From assembly GCA_008933995.1 (NCBI GenBank), contig WARS01000981.1, positions 1,240,001 through 1,304,000 of the forward strand: a stretch of 64,000 bases of DNA, written 5' to 3'. Below, in pieces: positions 13,860-27,325 of the stretch; position 1 is the first letter of the stretch; each line of letters opens with the position of its first letter. This stretch comes from Datnioides undecimradiatus. Taxonomy: Eukaryota > Chordata > Actinopteri > Lobotiformes > Datnioididae. The notes under the pieces were generated by a model. It searched no databases and was not told the DNA's origin. It saw only the letters and a list, made by a program, of their open reading frames with translations. The position numbers were made by a program, and so were the translations under genes.

Positions 13860-14308
13860 ACATTAAAACCACAGGCAGTTAAAGTGTATTCCTCTGATCA
13901 GTGCAATACAATATAACCCAGAAAGTTATGGGCTATGTCTACATCTGGTTTTTGGAGTTGATATTGTTAAAAGCAGGAAAAGCAGGGCTGTGGTAGGGAT
14001 CTGAGCGACGAGGCTGAATTCTGATGGTAAGATCAGGGCATCAATCGCTTCCAAAACAGCAAGTCTTAAGTCTATTCCCAGTATGCAGTAGTAAGTTTCT
14101 GGCTCCCAAAGGTGCTACAAGAAAGGACAATAACTGAACTGGTCTGAAGGTCAAGGGCATCTAGAGCTTACTTATGTATGTGGGCAGCCAAGGCTCTGCA
14201 CCAGTTCTTAACCCTCAGAAGAGCTACTGTAGCACAAATTGATGAAAAGCTGATGCTGGCTCTGACAGAAAGGTGTCAGAACACACAGCGCATCACAACT
14301 CCAGCATC

Positions 14309-14344
14309 ACCTGACTATTCTGTGCAGCCACAGAATAGTCAGGT
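14309..14344. repeat. Perfect 16-bp inverted repeat with 4-base loop inside the Tc1 remnant
   Basis: The arms 14309-14324 and 14329-14344 are exact reverse complements around CAGC. The right arm matches the expected Tc1 sequence (CAGxxxAGTCAGG). The left arm does not match what the family has there, suggesting it was copied in inverted orientation. Confidence 0.85.
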
Positions 14345-14585
14345 CCTACACTGACCCTTCTACTGCTCCCAACAGAGGGAAAAGGAGCATCAGAACTGGA
14401 CCATAGGGCCATGAAAAAAGGTGGCCCTGGTCTGATTCATCGTTTTTTTATTTTCAGTCAAGTGAATGGCCAGGTTTGTGTGTGTTATTTATCTGGGATG
14501 GCACCAGGATGCACAACGGGAAGGAGAAAACCCAGCTGCAGCAGTGTGATGCCGTAAAAAAAGGTTCTGCTGATAACCACAGGTC

Positions 14586-14870
14586 TTGGCGTTCGACATT
14601 GATTTGACACCAGGACCAGTACCAAATACCCCCTTCATAGCAAAGGTACACCCTGATGGCAGTGTCTTCTTTCAGCAGGACAATACGCCCTGCTGCACTG
14701 CAAGAACTGTTCAGGAGTGCTTTGAGGAATCTGACAAAGAGTTCAAAACCACCAAATTCCCCCGAACTCAAACCAGTAAAGCATCTCCAATCCATGGAGG
14801 CTCCACCGCTCAATTTACGAGACTGAAAAAAAGATCTGCACCCATCATCTTGGTCATATATAACACCTTC
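14586..14870 (+). pseudogene. Tc1-like transposase fragment (catalytic C-terminal region)
   Basis: The plus-strand reading contains HPDGSVFFQQDNTPCCTAR, then VQECFEESDKEFK and SPIHGGS. Known: active Tc1-like transposases have FQQDNxPCH (second catalytic Asp) followed by WPxxSPDLNPIEHLW (carrying later active-site residues) and a MEAPP-like segment. Here the second Asp survives, the following CH has become CC, and the SPDLNPIE block has been replaced by PRTQTSKAS. The upstream coding part is out of frame. It does not encode a functional protein. Confidence 0.8.
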
Positions 14871-16597
14871 AGGGGGTTTAATGTTGTACTGATCAGTGAT
14901 TTAAGCCCACTGAGGTGAACTTTTCTGAATTAAAAAGACATTCATTCATCCTAATGAAGGTCATCACGGCTATACATCTGTGTGTAAGTCTATTTCTCTA
15001 ACATATGCTTCTATAATTATGATTGTATATTTAATATTTATTACAGAAATATCATCATATAAATATAAAATTTGTGGGCAAGGGACAAGATTTTGGTTTC
15101 AGAAGCATTCTGGTAGCTGATTTTGAGTAGCACTGATTAAACATTTTGGTTGCTTACAGGTAAACAGTCCATATAGAGACCAAAAGCGTCAGAAAGATCA
15201 GTCCAAATGCAATTTTGACCCCATCAGCTTCCATCCGATGATGATCTGGCTCTCTATTGGCTTTTTCAAAAAAAAAAAAAAAATCTGCTTTCACATGCAG
15301 GCACTTGTTAAAAGAGATTAGCCGAAATCTTGTCCAGACCTAAGACACCAGTGCTAATGCAATTGTAAACAATGACCTGTGCACAGGAGAGGAAGTTTTG
15401 GCCATTATCCATTAAGTGTATATCTACAGGCTACACGTTAACACTGGCCATTATCCCCAGAGGCAAACTCGTCATCAGATGACAGCAGGTGGGTTCTGAG
15501 ATTGTTACAGTAACAACTAAATACTAAAATATCCTGCGCTGTTTTTGTAAATGTGTCTGAGAAAAACCTTTTTTCAAAAGCCTCAAGTTGCAAACGTCCA
15601 CGCGTGTGCAACACTGTCTCTACACAAGTAACGTTAGCTCTGCATCACTGAGTGCGGTTTGTAAATGCCATGCCTTTGCCTGCCTCAAAATTCAGGTGGG
15701 TTCGCTGTATTATAGACGCTGGAGCCCGGAGTAAATTTAGTGTGGATGGAGATAAATGAAAAGAATGATTCCGACAATATGGGCTGGCTAGCCGTCCTCA
15801 ATCTCCAATTCTCTCTAGCCTGGCACACAGAAACAGTCAGTGGCAAAGGCTAAGTGGATAGTTGGGTCTAATGGCCTGGTGATCCTATAAATAATAGCTA
15901 CACAGTTTCCTCCCCATTGATCACACAGCCTTGGCTGACTGATACTGGGGGTTGGTGTATGTTGGATCGAGCTGACCTAAGAGCATGCTTGGCTGCCTTT
16001 CCCTCCACATGCTTCTGGTGCATGATCTATCAAACTGGGGGCCTGTACACCTCGAGAAATGACACAGCCTAATTGGCTGCTATGAGAGGCCCATCACTTA
16101 AGGCTAGCGTGGAAGAGGGTGAAAGGACTGACTCTGGACAAGGTTAACTAACTCCACTGCTAAATCTCTGGCCTTGAAAAGTTTCTTGGCATCAAGACTA
16201 TAACGCGTGAACAAAGTGTATTTTGGAGTGAAGACTGAACCGTGAGACGTTCAGGTCCGATACATTTGGATAACAGAAGAAAAAGCCCTTCAAATGACTG
16301 ACTTTCATTAAGCTGGTTAGAAGATTCATTCATAAAAAGGTTTTTTGCAGACCTTACATCTTAATTTGCTCACACAGGTCAGGTGTCAGGGTTAGAGGCC
16401 CTTGCACAAATCTATCTGAGGTCTCGTTATTTCCATTTAGAAATCACCAGGGTTGAGGAGACGGAAGGGCAAAGGACACACACTCATTTTAAGTACCACA
16501 GTGTGTGTCCTTCACAGTGGGGAGAGTGCAGCAGGGCATGACTGTGGGGAAGATCTCACATCACAAAAGTGGAATATTGAACCTGCTAATGGACAAG

Positions 16598-16632
16598 TTT
16601 TTTTTTTTTGTTCTGTTATTTTTTTTTTTTTT
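16598..16632. repeat. Two adjacent poly-T runs
   Basis: T12 (16598-16609) and T14 (16619-16632) are separated by GTTCTGTTA. Confidence 0.9.
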
Positions 16633-19295
16633 GCTATAAGTTACGGTCATGAATTAAATGTTGACTGTAGCGGCTGCAGAATAATTCGGCCGCAAAGTGC
16701 AAATCTCCTCCTCCTGCTTTCTATTACGGACTAAATGAAATTGGAAAGTCACAATTATTCTCCAATTTCATCGACCCTCAGCTCAGATGCCGGCTCCTGA
16801 TGTAGTTACTTATTTGTGCATAGTGATAATATGTTATTACATTACATATAAAAACCTCACTTTATCTCTTCGGTGAACATGTTTTTTTTCTTCTGTCTTA
16901 TTTATAAAATGGTGATGAACATTTCTTCTCAGAAACTGGGAAACAAATGCAGGGCATGCCAAATTTACTTGAAGGGTTTAAACTACTGTAACAACACAAA
17001 CTATCGCTGATTAGACGCAGGTAATAAGAAGTTGCTCACAGGTAGCAGGTCAGTGTAGCCTGGTTTCGTAATTGCCAGATCTAGTCTAATAAAATCAGAC
17101 TATTATTATTGCGCTTACCATTATTAACAGGGTTACTCTAGTATTTAATGGCTTTTGCTAACCAGGCAGAGTGAGACACTGAGAGAAGACAGTAGAAACT
17201 GATCAATACGTGATCAATACGGTCATTGGTTGATGTTGCAGCATTATGTGCATACTTTAAGTACTTTAAAAGCTCAGCGCCCGATTGCCACGAGTTGCAT
17301 CAAAAGTTGTTCTCCTTCTCTGAGCCGTAAACCAAACACTCTGAATTCTGAACACAGACATGATGCAAATATTTATCCGTTCACTGTGACTTACACTTCC
17401 CCGGGATAGCATGATCTTTGATGTCCATTGCAAACTATCTTAAATAAATGTGCACAGAGAAGGCTATGCTCCAGAGGTCGCCTGAGGATCACCAGGCTTT
17501 GCTTCAGGGTTTTCTTCAGGAACAAAGCAGCTCTGTCTGCACGTCTGCAGACGCCCCGCCGGCAGCGACGGCTAACAGAAAAGTGGGCAATCTTTTAACG
17601 GTGCACACTTCCCACGATGAAAACGAGTGGGAGGAGCTGAAAAATGTGGCACAAGCTGTAGCCAACAGTATTAATCCCCCCAATTACGGGGAGCAGTTCC
17701 AAAACTTATGACCAGGTACAGCACGATTATCCCCCAAATCTGAGTAAGAGTGAGTAATGCAGTTTGAAAATGTGTTAGCTTTAACATTTCTCATGCTGCA
17801 CTATGAATTATATTTAAATTACTGAGAGTCAGAACATCCCATCACCCTTCAAACAATGAAACCCCTTAATCAGAGAGGTATAACATGTACTCCAGCAGCA
17901 CCATTTGATTTATATATTGTAGCAGTGGAAGGGAAAGGTTTGTGTCAGTGATATTAAGCTGAACATACGTCATTAGTTCATATTAGTGAGGTGCATTCTT
18001 CCCTCCTGTGGGGACAGCAGAGCACAGTGAGCAACAGGCTTCGGTACATTTACAACATATCCTTGTGTACAGAGTAGTTCGATGTCCTTAACAAAGGCAC
18101 GGCGCTGGTTTCCCACTGATTTAACAGTGATATGCGTAGGCTTTGCTTTCACCTACACTACATCTGTTTATAAGGGAGGCGGTTTGAAAACAAAATGTTC
18201 CACCAAATGTGAAAGTCCGTTATATTGTCTTTGTCTTCAGAGGGCTTTCTCAAGTCTAGTACTCCTCCATTACAGTGCTCGCACACAATAGATGGGAGTA
18301 AAAGCAGGTTTTGATAAAAATGCACTTTATTGGCGTCCAATGCCAAATCATTTTTAAATAACATAACATCCTGTTTGTGTATGAGGCAGTGATGGAAGGA
18401 GGTGGGTGTCTGCGCGTGAATATCAAGGCAAAATGAGAAACATGGTGCGCCGTGCCACCTTTTGTAGGCAGATAAAAAAGCTGACAAAAGACATCTAAAG
18501 CCAGAATACAGGCTTTGTATTGCCAAAAGGATTTTCAAACATGAAGTCAATGGTACGGTCTCATTTTCTTTAAAAAATGTTAGACACTTTTAATGTACAT
18601 TTAAATAAAGCTCCTTACTTTGTACATATTTTTGTATTCCCTAAACAATCGGTCTTTCCCTGTCGCTGACAAAAGGTACACCTCTGTTATTAACAGCTGT
18701 CTCTCAATAACTGTTCAGCCACAAGCTGCGCAGTCAGACACTGTCAGAACCCACGGGGGTTCATTTTAAATTCCACTGGAAATCTCAAAACTTCCAAGGC
18801 TGCCTTGTCTGTCAGGGTGGATTTCGGGGGAACGTGTGCACAGGACATCTAGAGTATTTACTCGTGAAGCGCGGAGCCACAAAAACCATGGATGATAGCT
18901 TCACCAAGGAGCTTATACAATACACAGATATGGATATATAGGCTGCCGTAATTTAACAACACTGAAACGACTTAAGGGGAAATCAAAGGGGAAACCTGGA
19001 TGTTAAAGGGCTAATCTCTCAGCTACAATCAGATGTAATCTTCCAAAAGTTAATTAACATTATACTGCACTTCTCCTCAAATACACACTCTGGAATATAA
19101 ACTCTCATCTACCCATCTTCAAGTCTGTTACTTTTAACAAATATTAAAAGCACATGTAAAGGAAGCTGAAGGCCTCTCATCTCGCGCTGGTCAGAGGGGA
19201 AACAAACCTACAGCAGCAGACCCTCACTTTAGTGGAATATTAAATATCGATTAACGAAATGCGATCCACGCTCAGATCTTCTTTCCCATCAAAAC

Positions 19296-19313
19296 GGGGG
19301 GGGGGGGGGGGGG
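19296..19313 (+). repeat. G18 homopolymer
   Basis: An uninterrupted run of 18 G follows AAAAC. Long G runs are much rarer than A or T runs in vertebrate DNA. It could form G-quadruplexes and is prone to length error. Confidence 0.9.
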
Positions 19314-22300
19314 AATCACAGTGTCAGCACAATCAAGCACAATGTGCCAAGTGCTGCTGCTCTGACACAGTGAACAAACCTGTACAAAGGTCTTTTATAA
19401 AACGATGACCTGCGCTTTAGGTGTTTGTTTTCAGATTAAAACAAGCATAAAGGACAAGGGGCAAACACCAATACCGGCATTGCTGAGTATCTCACTAAGT
19501 ACCTCAAAATGATCAGGGAAAAGGAAAAAAGCTTACAGTTAATAAATGCAAACCTGTGACGCTGCCACAGGATCATATATGGAAGTTAGAAGAACTTAAC
19601 ACAGTCAAAGAAGCGAAGGTGCCATTATAGCAGGGCTTAATTATAGGTGGCATCTCCAGAGAAGTTATTATCACTCAGTTATCCGTCCTGTGACCTCTTT
19701 CTAATTTACCTCACCTCTCCAGCTTCCAATCAGACGCAAAAACTTGGCAGCGGGGAAAAAAAAAAAACCTGAGAGAGGCATTAAAGGCAGCGCAGAAGGC
19801 CGCCATATAAGTGGTAGGGGAACAGTTTAAAAGAGGATTATGAGCAATGCAGAGCCGTTGGAGCTAAAATTGCAGCATCATTCAGCCTGATAATCGCCCC
19901 TCACTTTGCATTGAGGAGAGGAAATGTAGTTCTGTGTCAAACTTAAACCTGCGTGAGAGAAGGGGCGTGTGTCAGGAAACAAGCTGCTGCAGTGCCGATG
20001 CCATTAACTGCATGTCGTGAAACATGGGATTTCTGTTCTTTGCCATTTGGATGCAAAAATAAATATAAATATAAATATTAAAAACTCCAATCCAACCAAA
20101 TGTTTTATATCGACCACCTCACCGTCACGTGCCGCCTGAAGGTCACTGAACAGAGACCCATAAATAACATAAATGCTGCCGGTCTAGGTTCATTCTCAAG
20201 TTTCACGTCATGACCTCATTACCCAGCAGTCCATTATGGAGGAAGAGTTCAAACAAACAAAGCGAGTGAGCAAACAAAAAGGGCCACTGGAAAAACAGCA
20301 TCGTCAGGGACTCCACAACCCTCTGATGTAATTACCCAGCATTCAGCTGCCTCTCACACACCGCCCCGCCCATCCGCTTCCCTGACGAGCGCTTCCTGAA
20401 TAATAATCCAGAATCTGGGTCAGTACCTGCTATTGATAATGCCATATGCAGTTTAAATTAGTCTGGGTGGATGCAAATCAATAGTGCACAATTGTCAGGC
20501 CTTTACAGTCACCCCTGGCCCCCGTTGATGAACATCGATTCCGACTTAAGTGGACCTAAAAGCCGAGGGAGAAGAGCAATGGTATCTGGGGCGGGTAAAC
20601 AAAACTCCCAGAGAATAAACATGGCAGAATGGGGAAGAGTCTGCGTATTTATCTGTCTTACGCCAGCGTGTTTCATTATTATGAGAATCAAAGGAAAGCA
20701 GACAGCTGCAGGGATGGGCAGCGCGCAGCTTTCTAGGCCACAGCAGACACACACAAAAGAAGTGGGTGGCTTTCTTTAGTGGGTTTTTTTTTTCTTTTTT
20801 ATGAATTCTGTTTATTTGTCACCTTATCTGGCAAAGATGGATACAAATGAAGTGACAATCGGTGCGTGGCAGTGATGAAAGCTGCAGCGAAATGAGTGAC
20901 ACACAATGGGAGTAAGTCATACCCTGAGTAAAGCTTATCAAGCCTCTAGATTAACTGTCAGTTATGGCATATCGTGGAGCTGAAGGCCGTCTGTGCGCCA
21001 CTGATCGCTGCCACATTCAAGTGCACATTCGTGAAAAGGCGAATGCTAACAATAATTTGCTTTCTCTGCCATGAGGCAGCTTTAATTAAGGATGATTTCA
21101 TCTGAATCGCACAAAAAATTGGTATTCTCAGATATTGTGACATGCAATCGTTGTTTTATTTGTGATTAATGCAGTGATCACTGGCTTTGCAGCCATGCTC
21201 TTTCCACGGGGAGCACCTATTAACATCACTGGGAGTGAAGTACCAGTCCATTCACCGGTACCTAACACCAGACGTGACCTTACATCATAACTCATGGGGT
21301 AACCATACCATTTTAGTATTATTAGCAATCAACACCCGTGGCTTCTGACTGCTGCGCTGAAAGGACCAAAAAGAGCAGAGAGGGAAGCAGATTCACCATC
21401 GTCAGCTAAAGCTAAAGCAAAGTTATTAATATCACGCAGGCATCTGACCACAAAGCAGCCGGCAAGAAGAGCTCGTCTCCACTGCTGGCATTGAATCCCA
21501 TTTCATGACCCGTCAACACGACAAGCCAGCGCATCGCAACCTCCGCAAAAACATGAAGCCCTGGCAAATCAACACAACATTAGCCACACTGTAAATAGCA
21601 GCGATGAGCACTAACCAACCACACAATCAGCCAACGTGTTGTTAATCAAGGCCGAGGACTCGCACTCAACTTTACACGTTGGTGAAAAACAATTGACGAT
21701 CAGGAGTTGCGCCAACGACATTTCAGCACAAACTGAGGCTTTCAATGCGAGACTTGCCTTATCAACACAAAGAACTCCTCATTTACGGTTAACGAGGCTC
21801 TTCAACCTCTCATCTCATCATTAAGCAAACGAGGTGTGTTTTTTCTCTCGGGTTTCATCTGCAAATAGAAGTTGCAATACTGCATCTTTTCAGGATTTCT
21901 ACTTAAAACACACTGTGTACATTAGACATTCAGAGACAGCTCTTCCATTTTAGGTTAAGGCGGAATTTTAACAGTCTGCAACATAACTGTACAAATATGA
22001 CATAATCTTTGTGTTATTTTGGCTCATTCTACAGAGGCAGGGTGGTCATACGCTCATTCCTTTGAATGAAACTGTATAAGATTATAAAGCTTGATTTTTA
22101 AAGTTTCCAATTCCAGCAACTGTGAAAATAGACCTGGGTGTGATGGAAGCCACGTGGTTCCATGAAAATGTCACGTATTGTGTTCTTTACGTATACCTCC
22201 ATCGTATATGCTCCAGAAATGGAGCCATTCAACAGCCCGCAGCCTCCAGTCAGCTTTTGGCCAAATTAAGGCAAATAAAAAAAAGACTGCAGACACTCAA

Positions 22301-23002
22301 GTATTGTAGTTTATCCAAACCTATAATTGCATGCAGGCACCACTGCAACACTTAGTCAATACAATCCAGAGTGGTTGTTTGATTGCTAGCTGCTGGTGTT
22401 ACTCATTTAACCAATGCAACAGAGTAGCAGCTGTTCCTCCATGAATCACTTTGGCAAGCAGAAGCTTGACAATTGGCAGTACCATTTATATTGTAAACAT
22501 GACTAATTTCTTGATCTGTTTTCAATATGCCAAAGCGTTGCCCTTTGAGAGGTGAACAATTTGTTATTGTGGTCTGTTTTTTTTTCCCCCCACTAAGTAA
22601 AAGCCAACATTTATCTGAACTCCATATCCCATATGACCCGGGGCACTGCTATCACCATGAAGGATTGATTATGATATGGCGGCAAGTTACACTCAGCGCC
22701 TCGGGCTCATTGGATGCACCCGTAAAAAGAAAGCTGTTGTGCTGGCCACTGAGATGGGAGACAGGGATGGTCTAGAGGGCCAAAGTGTGCAGACAGCTGA
22801 TAGTGAGCACCAGAGTGAGGAGTGAAAAGAAAATATAATTTCATCAATGGGCTAAATCATGTGCGAAGGTCCGGAGCCTGCTCTACATTCTGCATGTTGC
22901 ATTTCAAACAATAATGTAGTTTTAACAAATTCCAATACCATTAACTGGATTTAATTCAGAAACATAACACTTGTAGCCTTATTAATGCCTCTCCAAAACA
23001 AA

Positions 23003-23022
23003 ACTACATTTCCCACAAGCCT
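23003..23022 (+). promoter_or_regulatory. ZNF143/Staf-like motif
   Basis: ACTACATTTCCCACAAGCCT resembles the ACTACAnnTCCCAnnnTGC binding motif, apart from the last positions. It is a single motif in an intron, so its function is uncertain. Confidence 0.3.
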
Positions 23023-26000
23023 TGTTGATTACCATCCCAAACATCTAACACGTGGAGAAGCTCCGTCTCCTCTATCTCTGTTGCTACCGTTTCCGGGCCA
23101 TGAACCACTCCAGCTCATGTCCTGCCAAATCTGACCCCGTGGCTCGACCTGAAACACACATGAAGCCGCCAACCCTCTTGTTTGTTTATGGCGATTACAG
23201 CCCTGTCTCAGAGGTATGAGACCAGTGATTGATTTCTCTTTAAAACCTCCACATGAGACCTTTTGCTCCCCCTGTTTACTGTATGCCCTTTCCCTTATTT
23301 TCATATTTTTCTTTAAAGTCAGAAAACACAATACTGTATGATGAAAGAGGGTGTCCTTTAGCCATCAACCATTATGATTGCGATTGTAGCTTTTAAACAC
23401 TATCTTATTAACATAAGTCAGTAAGGAACATCAAGGTTAAATAGTTTGTTTCCCATCTTTTAACAATTAAAATAAGTTTTGTTAGAAATCGAGTTGAACC
23501 TCATTGCTTCCATTAATTTCATCTGTTGAGGGCTTTGGGGTGTGCAGCAATATCTGCAAAATTTATGCGACAGACTGTCGCAACAACAACGTGCATTTTA
23601 TTGTTCCTGCTTCAGCTTTAAGACTGTGGTCAGGAAAGTTTACTGGCAGAGTTTGCAGCCGTAACTCTGGGGTTAACCCCGGTCACTGTACTCAACCGCT
23701 GGTAAACAAAGCCCGGGACCTCTGCTTGGTTCTTGAGCTGCGGCATTTATTATTTGAAAAGTCGTGGCTCACACAGAACATCCAGTTATATTAATGTCGT
23801 CTTGCTAACCCAACTCTTCACTTTCAGAAGAGTCAACAAACCTGTCTGTCTTTCTGTCTGTCTGTGTCTCTGCAGGATTTGAGCTTAGCGTGGTAATTTC
23901 AGGTTCAACCCAGGCTTTTCAGGACTACAATGGCCATTCACTTCTTCTTCAGAGGGTACATCGCCATGGCAAGTCATGCCGCACACCAAACCTGCTCCAC
24001 AGCGTGTTACGTTGGAGATAAGACATAGTCTGGTTTATAGCCAACCAACCAATCAGTTTGTTTCAAAATGCTATCACTATTCAAAGAAGATCTGCGCAGC
24101 TTGGTGATCGCTGTTCAAAGATGGACTCAACTCTTTGTCTCTCTCTGAAGATTTTCATAGAAGATCATAAGTTCTTGTTGGAGGAACTGACCGATCTTAT
24201 TCTGTGCATCACCTTCTGTTACTTTGCTGTGAGTGCTTTTATGTATGCATGCTGTAAGTGATGCGAGCAATGTCACTATTCACCCCAGCTACATGTTCAT
24301 ATAGCTAGGGTATGATATAACATAACTTAATGTAACTTAACCAAAGAACATCAGGATTAGGTAGGGTGCTCCATCACCATCATATATGGGACATAGGCCC
24401 AACAGCTAGCTTAATTCTAGGTCAGCTACTGAGTCAGTGGCTTTGGTACATAATGTATGGCTTTGCCCACTCTGTCCAAGCATATGCGTGCTTTAAAGTC
24501 TTGGTGTTATTGGTTTTAAACGTGCATTTTGAACAGCAGGAGCATAATTCAGACGTGCCCGCCGTACATCTGCTCATCCTAAATGTCTACTCCAGAATTG
24601 TTTCCCTAAGCTTTATTCACATCATCAGTTACATCCTGCAGGGAGTGATGAAGTACTCCTCGCTTCACTCTGCTCCGTTTTCAGATAGAACGATGGCTGA
24701 CCGCAGAGCAGCTGACAAGAAGGGCTTTGGAGTTGCGCTTCATGTGACAGCTAACGTCGCTAAAGACGACACCTAAAAAATGACAAAGCATTTGTTTCAG
24801 CCGAGGAGAATGCTGCGCTTTTTGACACACTGCAGTCAGTCACTCTCAGAGACACACCAGCATGTGGCCTACTCCCAGGTAATCCCATCAGACTCTTCAC
24901 ATTACTGACTGAAATGAGTTTGTGCTTTAATGTAGCATTACTTGCAAGTAAATCACGTCCTATATTCAACAGGGACACTTTTTTTTTTTGCTTCAGCTGC
25001 TTCTTTCAGCTATAGTTTCCCCTCTCCCATAAACCTTCTGAATGTAAAAACTCATTTAAACAGACAAGACAGTAAAGGAATGTCTCCACATTAAGATAAC
25101 TCTGAAGGATAGTCATCCATTTAGTGCAGATGAATCATTCATTTCAGGACAGAGCATTACTAACCCCTTTCATCGCCATTCGCTCAGTGCATTTGGCTGT
25201 TGAATCTAGCAGAGATTTACATCTTTTATGAATAAAATATCTGAAATTACAGCACAGAAAACAACAGACAGACAGCTGATAGTTTTAGGAATGTCTTTTC
25301 TTAGAAGGAAAGAAATGTATCACATAGATAAAGTGTATTCCCTCCCTTTCCACTGAACAGAATCTGCCTCAGTGAGATTTATAAAGGCAATGCTCTCTGC
25401 AGCGGTTTGCACATGCTGGTGGGTGGGGAGGCTTTCACCTGCAGTGAGAGGCCGCGGAGTAGGCAGATTTGTCCTGTGGAGCAAAAAAAATAAAAAAACA
25501 CCCTTCAACATCTCACAATTTAGACCTGCTACTAAACGCTGTTGTTACACCGTTTCGATTTATTAACCGTTATAAACATAAAGATGTCAAATTTGATAAC
25601 TTCCCCAGGACTCCTCTGGCAAGGTGTTAGAGCAGCTGGATCCATCCGAATGAATGACTGTTCACAACAACCACAAATTAAAAGGAAGGTCAGAACACGC
25701 GAGGTGATATCTTGTTTTATCTTTATGGTTTTATGTCAGTCCGCATCACACTGATCAAAGTTTTTATGCCGTCTGGAGGCGGATCTTGAAAAGATCCTGA
25801 ATGTCAAAATAATACATAATACACAACCGCCCCTGTCACTGAAATTACTGTTATTAAATCCTCTCAGGCAAGGGTAAACCACACTAACAAATTTACATTC
25901 ACCGCTGCAGGATGAAGTCTCTGCATCTCCACAGATGACAGTATTTCAAGAATGAGCAAAAAGCAGCCTTGACAGCTTGACAACCATGAAGTTTTCAGTC

Positions 26001-26406
26001 AATCCGCCGGGTTTTTGAAGGTTGTTTTTTTTTTTTTTTACAAGCCCAAGAGGTTGGAGAACTTCCTGAACCCACAGTGGGGTCTGCAATCCTGGAAGAC
26101 TGAGTCACGCTGTCTGCTGGCAGCAGCGATGAAGTATTCAAGTATTCTGCTGTGTCCACCGTGAGGGGATTGCACAGAATTGAGCATCCCGGTGAACATG
26201 AGAGGGCAACTCAGTGAAATTCAGTTTCTGTTCTGTATACAGAGTGATGTCATTATCATCCTGCTTGTGTTCAGTCAGGTCAAGACTGATAACTGCATTA
26301 AACCAAGACCACTATTGTTCCCTGCTTCTAACCAGGTGATCTGAAGCATGAAATGTCCACGCTTTATTCAAAATAAGCAGATATGATATCGCAAAAGTGA
26401 ATATTT

Positions 26407-26424
26407 AAAAAAAAAAAAAAAAAA
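26407..26424. repeat. A18 homopolymer
   Basis: Eighteen A residues are followed by CATATGGGATATGAGTA and an imperfect inverted copy ending at 26459. Confidence 0.85.
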
Positions 26425-27297
26425 CATATGGGATATGAGTAAATACTCATCTCATATGGTCAGTTAATCTCCCTGCGCCTGCATCCATACAATACTCTAT
26501 ACGAGTTTTACATAACAACATGTTGCATTAACGGCCGCCACAACTTAGAAGCCAATCTTCAGCCACCTTCTGCAATTTCAGCCTCACAAACATCTGCTGA
26601 TGTTAGTCACAGCTGCTCAAAATATTTCTGCATCCAAACACTGAGGACAGAGATGGATGGATGGATCGACATCTGGTTTTGGATGCAGTTGGACTATAAA
26701 AGCAGATTTTTGCAATGCAGCTAACCCTCTCCTCAGTGAGGGGAGGCTTGTGTTCATACCGTACACGGCACCAGTAGAAACCACAAGTCAGGAGACAATG
26801 AGAAAGGCTGCGTAAGGTCAATGCATAACTGCCCCCTGTTCTTCCTCAGGAACACTTGAGTGCATCCCAGGATTCACCTCCTGACAACTGTCTTTTTGGA
26901 CACTACAATTAGCGGTTTTACTGCAGCTCTCAGATGAATGTGAGGCCAAATGAAATTCCTCTTTTTAAAATGTGGCTTCTTTATAGCGCTCTCTCCTTTT
27001 GTGCTTTCTGTCCGCAGCTATGTGTTTTCATTGATGCTGCTGACTATATACTGGACAGATACACCTTAAAAAAACAGATTCTTAGTCTCAGTGAGATTCT
27101 CCGGCTCAAAATAAGGTTAATCAAATATAATACAATAAGAAATGACAGAATCCCACATTTTTACAGCAAATAACAGAAAATTGCAACTAAACATAGGATC
27201 ATATGGAAACTCAGGTTTTCCCCTAATGAACTGTGATGAAGTGCACAAAAGCTCAGCAGAAAATAATACAATATGTTGAACTATGAATGTTCCAACC

Positions 27298-27325
27298 GGC
27301 TCATTTAGAGAAATCTAAATGAGCC
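27298..27325. repeat. Perfect 12-bp hairpin with GAAA loop
   Basis: GGCTCATTTAGA (27298-27309), loop GAAA, then the exact complement TCTAAATGAGCC (27314-27325). Confidence 0.85.

Larger units (their letters stand above)
13861..14899 (+). mobile_element. Degraded Tc1-like DNA transposon
   Basis: The left end has CATTAAAACCACAGGCAG (13861-13878), as in subterminal parts of a common teleost Tc1-like family. GGATCTGAGCGA, a repressor-like leader, GAGCTACTGTAGCACAAATT and AAGGTGTCAGAACACACAG follow in the expected order. The right end has ATGTTGTACTGATCAGTG (14881-14898), a mutated terminal inverted repeat. The extreme 5' terminal repeat is not visible and is replaced by poly-T. At roughly 1.04 kb it is somewhat shorter than an intact element, and at least one deletion lies in the middle of the transposase region. 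It has many frame breaks and is certainly immobile. Confidence 0.85.

Noticed and set aside
23820..23880. Pyrimidine-rich CTGTCTGTGTCTCTGCAG resembling a plus-strand splice acceptor
   Set aside because: No adjacent coding frame or donor; it is the end of a TGTC-rich simple repeat.
24366..24776. 136-codon ORF with hydrophobic stretches
   Set aside because: The hydrophobic residues come from T-rich codons; there is no family resemblance, so it is treated as chance.
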